A stretch of DNA of 44,530 nucleotides from Saprospiraceae bacterium (lineage in GTDB: Bacteria > Bacteroidota > Bacteroidia > Chitinophagales > Saprospiraceae), in the NCBI GenBank assembly GCA_027488855.1, contig JAIYAV010000357.1, forward strand, positions 1 to 44,530, written 5' to 3'. Position 1 is the first letter of the stretch, and each line of letters begins with the position of its first letter. The translations under genes were made by a program, and so were the position numbers. Below are positions 39,624 to 44,530 of this stretch, piece by piece. A model generated the notes under the pieces. That model saw nothing but the letters and a program-made list of their open reading frames with translations, searched no databases and was not told where the DNA came from.

Positions 39624-42600
39624 ATGAAAAAGTGGTTCCCGAAGCTGTCAAGTGCAGCTCAAGCATCATTATTTGGAATAAGCTTCCTACTTCTTCTTCC
39701 CTTCTTGTGGCAGCACACTTGGGTGAAAAACCAAAAAGGTGCCAGTACTATCGTACCAAATTCCGTGCCAAAGATTAGTGCAAAGCAGAAAAAATCATTT
39801 AGCGGTATTGCCTGCTTGAATGAGGTGAGAATTACCTTGGGAGCAGATTGTGCTTTTAAGGTAACGCCTAACCTAGTCGCCGAATTCAATGCCATAGATT
39901 GTAATCCGAATGGCATGGAGTTACTGATTACCGACAAAAGTGGCAAAGCTGTAGCCAATAATCGCCTGACCGGAGAGCACGCTGGGCAACGTCTGAAGTA
40001 TTTTCTGAGCCATCCCATCTGCAACCCTGATGGCTGCTGGGGCATCATTGCGGTTGAAGACAAAAATATGCCCCGGGTAGACCTTGTGCAATTTGATCCT
40101 AATCCAGTCATTTGTAGCAAGATAGAAACCATCCTGAACAACCCCAGAACCATTGGCTATACAACCCGCACCAGCAGCCCTCGTCAATTGATTCCAGGTA
40201 CACTTTTAAATTACTCTGAGGTAGAAGACAATGTGCCCAACCTGGGTATTGTAAGATTTACTAACTGTGACCCAGAATGCCCGCTTACCGTTAAATGGAG
40301 TGACCGGCTTATCGTGTACGGCTGTGATTCATTGGCCAAAAATGGCCTCTATGCACGTATTTTCCGCACTTGGGTCGCTACCAACTGCCAAGGGAAATTC
40401 ATTGATACGGTTCAAACCATCAATGTTTGTCGTCCGCCAGTTTCTGATTTTTATTTCAATGGACCAGATACCCTGGGTTACGACCGGGTTGTGACTTATG
40501 CTTCTTGTACGCCCAATAAAGCCTTGATTCGGCGCATTGATGTTACTCCATTTGCTACCAAAAAACGAGGAATAGCAGGCAGCGTTACCGACACCCTGTT
40601 TCTGGATAAACAACCCTGTAGTTACTCCATGCAGATCAAGGATCAGGAATTTCCCATCTGCGAAGGGCGGGGTTTAAAAATTGACCGCCAGATTTATATT
40701 TTTGATTGGTGCAAAGGAGGCGTGGTTGATACCCTTCATGTATTGATCAAAATTGGGGATTTTGAAGCGCCTAAAATCAAAAGGCCAAGTCACCCGGTTG
40801 AATTGTCTACCGGGCCGATCAATTGTGAGGCCTCTATCCCTTTGACTGTTAAAGGGCTAAAAGAAGCGATTGGCGTTGATGTGTCCGACAATTGTTTTTT
40901 GTCCAACCTGAGTGTTAAAGTCAAGAGTGAAGATTTGTACACCAAAGGTTTTCTGGTAGCAACCAAAAAAACTGGCGAGCCTTGGTTTCAAACGCCTTAT
41001 CCAATTACCAACGGTGTGCTGAGTGGCCTCAATCCTGGGCGCCATTGGGTCATCATTGATGCCTTTGATGCCTGCTACAACAGCGTGAAAGATTCGGTGA
41101 TGATCAGGGTAGCAGACCAGATTTCACCCATCATGGTGATCAACGATCAATTAAACGTGTCCCTTAGCAATGGCCTCAACAGCATTAGAGGATATGCCAA
41201 AGCTTGTGTAGGTGACATCAATGAAGGCTCCTCTGATAACTGTACCCTGAAGTGGATGAAAGTGCGCCGGAATGTGCCAGCTGCTTGTGTAGCGTCTTTC
41301 ATTGGCAAAGGCTACGACAGCAACAACAATGGTAAACTCGACCCACTTCCTGCTGATGGCGATTGGAGCAAAGCAGACGGTATTGATTATGACGGAGATG
41401 GGAGGTTTGCCAGTTTTGGCGAAACCTTTGTGCTTTCCGAAGAAGGGAAACTACTCACTCCCTTGTTAACTTGTGCTGATTTCTTCTGCTGCGACCTTGC
41501 TGCAAAAGTAACCGTTGAATTGTGGGGCGAAGACAATAGCGGCAACCGGAATTTTGCCTGGGCTGAAATTGTACTGGAAGATAAGATTGCACCCCGCTGC
41601 GCTGCTCCTTACGACGCGACAATTTTTTGCAATGACAAATGTATCGGCTCAATCGATAATCCGACTGCGATGAACAGTTGTTTTGGCGACGTCATCGTGT
41701 TGAGTGGCAATGATTGTGAAAACATTGATACAACTTATAAGGTCATCAAAAAACTGAAATGTGGCGTGGGCACCATTGAGCGCATTTGGACCATTACCAA
41801 ACAATCTTCCAAAGGGCCAATGTCGACTACCTGTACACAAATCATCAAGGTTTTGCCTGTACACGAATACAACATCTGTTTCCCCAAAGATGCGGATCAA
41901 AAAACCTGTGCTAAACCACTGGTCGATAGTCTAATCAAAGATGAGTTGGCATGTGATTTGCTAACGGTCAATGTGATTGACAAGCGTTACGATGCTTCGA
42001 ATTCTGAGTGTTATAAAATTTTCCGCACGTTTACTGTGCTGAATTGGTGTGCTTACGACGATCGTTGTGGCGACCCAATGGCCGTAGGCAATGTGTATGT
42101 AGTAGATCGAGCCTTGTTTGATGGCAATTATGGCAAAGCTCCGCTCTATGTGTTGGTTCGTGACAACGATCGCGACGGTAATGAAGAATTCTATCTGTCC
42201 AAGAACCTGATTGTCAATGAACCGCTAAGCTCCGACCTTAAGAGCGGGGACTACCATTTATCAGGTGATAATGACCGCAATGGCAATGATCCAGGTACTG
42301 GATACAACTCAACTAATCTTGGCTCGCTTGCTGTTTGCCAAGAGACTGGGGAATATTTCCACTCCTTTATGTATACCCAAATCATCAAGGTATACGATGA
42401 AGAAAGGCCTTTGGTGAATATTCCCAAACTGGAGAAAATCCCAACCCGCACTACAGATTGTAAAGCAGATGCCATCATCAATTTTACTGCCAAAGACAAT
42501 TGTACCGACAAAGTGGAACTGGAGCGGGCGCAATTGATGGTAGCGCCTTTCCAAACCCTGGATCCAAGTTTGATGATTCCTTTCGCCACGCCGCGCTGGA

Positions 42601-44342
42601 ATGTCCGGGAGAGTGCTGGCAATGCTTACCAAGTGACCATCCGTGATCTGCCCGAAGGCAAACACGATCTGATTGTCGTCGTGCGTGATGAGTGTGGCAA
42701 CCTGAGCCTGCCTACGCGGATTCCATTCGAAATTCAAGACTTGAAAGGACCAGCACCGATCTGCATCAATGGCTTGAGTACCGACCTGATGCCTGATGGC
42801 AACGGCGGAGGGATGATGGCGGTATGGGCTGCAGATTTTGTCGCTTCCAAAATATACGATTGCAACGGACAAGGTCCTGAAACCCAAAATGGCCTCAAGT
42901 TGGTGACCAAATACTCCATCAACCGGGTAGGCGAAACGCCAAACCCTAAACAAACCGGACTGAATTTTACCTGTGCTGACGCAGGGGTGACCATCAACGT
43001 AGAAATTCACGCCTGGGATGAGGCGGGCAACCACGATTTTTGTGTGACTTACCTACTCCTTCAAGACAACCGCAAAGTGTGCCCTACTGGAGCCAGTTAT
43101 AGTGGAGAAATCAGTGGCTTGATCACTACCCTTGATGCCGAGCCACTCGCTGGAGTCAATGTACAAATCAGTGGACAACAGGCCAATCAAAGCCAAAACT
43201 CAGGTGCTACAGGCAAATTCAACTTTACTAAACTGCAATTAGGCGGCGATTTCACCCTTACACCCCAATACGACAAAGCTCATTTGAATGGGGTGTCAAC
43301 TTTTGACCTGGTACAGATTCAGAAACACATCCTGGGGAGTAAACTGCTGACTGACCCTTATCAAATCATTGCTGCAGACGTAAACAATTCCCGCACCATC
43401 ACCACCATCGACCTCATTCAGGTGCGCAAGTTGGTACTGGGCTTGGACGAGCGATTCGCTTCGGTGCCTAGCTGGAAGTTCATCCCTGTTGCTTACAAGT
43501 TCCCCAACCCAAGCAACCCTTGGCAAGAAGCGTTTCCACAAGTAATCAGCGTGAATGACTTGAAAGATAAAGCCAGCAGCGATTTTATTGGCATTAAAAT
43601 GGGGGATGTGAACGGCAGCGCTACGAGCAGCTCAGCCACCGCTGGTACTTTGCGCAGCAATCAGGCGCTACGCATTAAGGCCGAACGCCTCAATCAAACG
43701 GAACAAAGCTTTAAAGCCGGAGAAAGTTTGACGGTGGCCCTGACCTCCGCAGAACTGGCGGCAGTGCAAGGATATCAATTTACCCTCAACTTTGACCCAA
43801 AACAGCTGCAACTGGAAAACCTAGATTACCGCAGCGTCAAAGCCGAGAACCTGGGCGTTTTTGCCCCAGAAGGGAACATTACTTTGAGTTGGTACGAAAA
43901 TGGTGTGCAGCGTGCATCTGAGCAAACCCTGTTGATCTTGCACTTTAAGGCAAAAACAGCAGGTAGTCTTTCTGAAGTTTTGCGCCTCAATAGCCGCCGC
44001 ACTCCTGCTGAGGCATATACGCATACTGATGAAGTCATCGGCGTACAGTTGGATTGGGGCAACGCCCGGATTATTCCAGTCGAAGCATTGCTACAACAAA
44101 ACACGCCCAATCCATTCAAGGATGAAACGATGATCGAGTTTAGTTTACCTGAGGCAACCCAGGCCACTTTGAGCATTCGGGATGTAGCGGGGCGTTTGTT
44201 GTGGTCGAACAGCAGTTTGTTCGCAAAAGGCAGCAACCGCATCAACGTCAAAGCCGAAGCCCTGCAAGGCAATGGGGTGCTTTATTATACCCTGGACGCC
44301 GCTGGGTTTACGGCTACGCGTAAGATGGTTGTGCTGGATTGA
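39624..44342 (+). CDS. Giant secreted protein with cohesin-like, dockerin-like and T9SS sorting modules
   Basis: A 1572-residue protein with a signal-like N-terminus (LFGISFLLLLPFLWQHTW). The first about 1150 residues are repeats of Cys-rich beta domains with several calcium-loop sequences: DSNNNGKLD near residue 565, DYDGDGRF near 588, DNDRDGNEEFY near 847 and DNDRNGND near 882. Residues about 1160-1220 are a carboxypeptidase-regulatory-like domain (GLITTLDAEPLAGVNVQISG). They are followed by a dockerin-like pair of helices (DLVQIQKHILGSKLL and DVNNSRTITTIDLIQVRKLV, residues 1220-1275). Residues about 1345-1475 resemble a cohesin domain (YQFTLNFDPKQLQLENLDYR). The last about 85 residues are a type A T9SS sorting domain (QQNTPNPFKDETMIEFSLPE, then RKMVVLD). 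It should be exported and bound to the cell surface or released. A GTG upstream is in frame but ATG 39624 precedes the signal. Confidence 0.88.
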   Translation: MKKWFPKLSSAAQASLFGISFLLLLPFLWQHTWVKNQKGASTIVPNSVPKISAKQKKSFSGIACLNEVRITLGADCAFKVTPNLVAEFNAIDCNPNGMELLITDKSGKAVANNRLTGEHAGQRLKYFLSHPICNPDGCWGIIAVEDKNMPRVDLVQFDPNPVICSKIETILNNPRTIGYTTRTSSPRQLIPGTLLNYSEVEDNVPNLGIVRFTNCDPECPLTVKWSDRLIVYGCDSLAKNGLYARIFRTWVATNCQGKFIDTVQTINVCRPPVSDFYFNGPDTLGYDRVVTYASCTPNKALIRRIDVTPFATKKRGIAGSVTDTLFLDKQPCSYSMQIKDQEFPICEGRGLKIDRQIYIFDWCKGGVVDTLHVLIKIGDFEAPKIKRPSHPVELSTGPINCEASIPLTVKGLKEAIGVDVSDNCFLSNLSVKVKSEDLYTKGFLVATKKTGEPWFQTPYPITNGVLSGLNPGRHWVIIDAFDACYNSVKDSVMIRVADQISPIMVINDQLNVSLSNGLNSIRGYAKACVGDINEGSSDNCTLKWMKVRRNVPAACVASFIGKGYDSNNNGKLDPLPADGDWSKADGIDYDGDGRFASFGETFVLSEEGKLLTPLLTCADFFCCDLAAKVTVELWGEDNSGNRNFAWAEIVLEDKIAPRCAAPYDATIFCNDKCIGSIDNPTAMNSCFGDVIVLSGNDCENIDTTYKVIKKLKCGVGTIERIWTITKQSSKGPMSTTCTQIIKVLPVHEYNICFPKDADQKTCAKPLVDSLIKDELACDLLTVNVIDKRYDASNSECYKIFRTFTVLNWCAYDDRCGDPMAVGNVYVVDRALFDGNYGKAPLYVLVRDNDRDGNEEFYLSKNLIVNEPLSSDLKSGDYHLSGDNDRNGNDPGTGYNSTNLGSLAVCQETGEYFHSFMYTQIIKVYDEERPLVNIPKLEKIPTRTTDCKADAIINFTAKDNCTDKVELERAQLMVAPFQTLDPSLMIPFATPRWNVRESAGNAYQVTIRDLPEGKHDLIVVVRDECGNLSLPTRIPFEIQDLKGPAPICINGLSTDLMPDGNGGGMMAVWAADFVASKIYDCNGQGPETQNGLKLVTKYSINRVGETPNPKQTGLNFTCADAGVTINVEIHAWDEAGNHDFCVTYLLLQDNRKVCPTGASYSGEISGLITTLDAEPLAGVNVQISGQQANQSQNSGATGKFNFTKLQLGGDFTLTPQYDKAHLNGVSTFDLVQIQKHILGSKLLTDPYQIIAADVNNSRTITTIDLIQVRKLVLGLDERFASVPSWKFIPVAYKFPNPSNPWQEAFPQVISVNDLKDKASSDFIGIKMGDVNGSATSSSATAGTLRSNQALRIKAERLNQTEQSFKAGESLTVALTSAELAAVQGYQFTLNFDPKQLQLENLDYRSVKAENLGVFAPEGNITLSWYENGVQRASEQTLLILHFKAKTAGSLSEVLRLNSRRTPAEAYTHTDEVIGVQLDWGNARIIPVEALLQQNTPNPFKDETMIEFSLPEATQATLSIRDVAGRLLWSNSSLFAKGSNRINVKAEALQGNGVLYYTLDAAGFTATRKMVVLD

Positions 44343-44467
44343 TTGCTTTTTTACGGCAATAAACATGAGTCACCCCGAATTTTGGGATAACAAACCACGA
44401 AAGCGGTTGAATTTAGAATAGCCCCGGTCGACCGCAGGGCCGATCAGTTCTAACAAAAACGGCTTGA

Positions 44468-44491
44468 AAGCAGCTTCGCTGCTTGTTTTTT
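44468..44491 (+). terminator. Terminator after the giant secreted protein
   Basis: AAGCAGC-TTC-GCTGCTT, a 7-bp stem, followed by GTTTTTT, about 125 bp after the stop codon. The 44343-44467 stretch has no gene. Confidence 0.75.
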
Positions 44492-44496
44492 AATAA

Positions 44497-44530
44497 CCGC
44501 GACGACACGACGACGCGACGGTTTCACGAC
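44497..44530 (+). repeat. GACGACACGACG-type tandem sequence at the window edge
   Basis: A short run of GACGAC and CGACGCG units cut by the window end. It may be the left arm of another tandem-repeat palindrome, similar in layout to the ATTTCGG elements, but only one arm is visible. Confidence 0.3.

Overview
The window looks like a chromosomal segment of a Bacteroidota bacterium, most likely a Haliscomenobacter-like member of the Saprospiraceae. Evidence: a type IX secretion (T9SS) C-terminal sorting domain on a giant secreted protein with cohesin-like and dockerin-like modules; DUF2911, DUF6807 and HYC_CC_PP-type proteins; promoter-like sites of the Bacteroidota TTTG / TAnnTTTG type; few Shine-Dalgarno sequences; and moderate GC content. 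The species call is inference. I saw no tRNA, rRNA, insertion sequence, prophage or CRISPR array.

Layout. 1-3858 (minus strand): serC, a YgjP-type metallopeptidase-like protein and the N-terminal part of an SNF2 helicase that runs off the left edge. 4003-4593: a Uma2-type nuclease-fold protein. 4653-14438 (plus): a heavy-metal (probably copper/silver or zinc/cobalt) efflux locus: a Cys-rich HYC_CC_PP protein, a DUF2911 protein, a CusA/CzcA pump, a TolC-like channel, a CusB-like adaptor with its own metal-binding module, a periplasmic HMA protein and a metal-binding lipoprotein. trhO follows, convergent with lepA. 17635-20002 (minus): AraC-type regulator, lipoprotein and LpxH-like phosphoesterase. 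20263-22154 (plus): an FAD oxidoreductase and a phosphonatase-like HAD hydrolase with overlapping start and stop, a probable aminophosphonate catabolic pair. A structured, apparently independent RNA of about 150 nt lies at 22361-22509, before a 5'-nucleotidase-type lipoprotein. Then come an M19 dipeptidase (minus), a SPOR-like protein, a membrane SRPBCC pair (minus), a ParE-type toxin-antitoxin pair, and a minus-strand acyl-CoA block (fused two-component dehydrogenase E1, enoyl-CoA hydratase, PaaZ). The right part holds secreted hydrolases (alpha/beta hydrolase, S9 peptidase), a DUF6807 protein, a cytoplasmic S1C protease with zinc ribbon and YbjN-like tail, and the giant T9SS protein.

The most unusual property lies between the genes. 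Many gaps of about 80 bp or more hold long inverted repeats. Several have arms built from short tandem repeats (ATTTCGG, GTTGAAAA, GTGAAAA), and some start exactly at, or overlap, a stop codon. Three palindromes are stacked in the 539 bp between the efflux pump and its TolC partner, and a perfect 43-bp inverted repeat separates trhO and lepA. These look like a family of palindromic, REP/MITE-like elements that may also act as terminators or mRNA 3'-end protectors.
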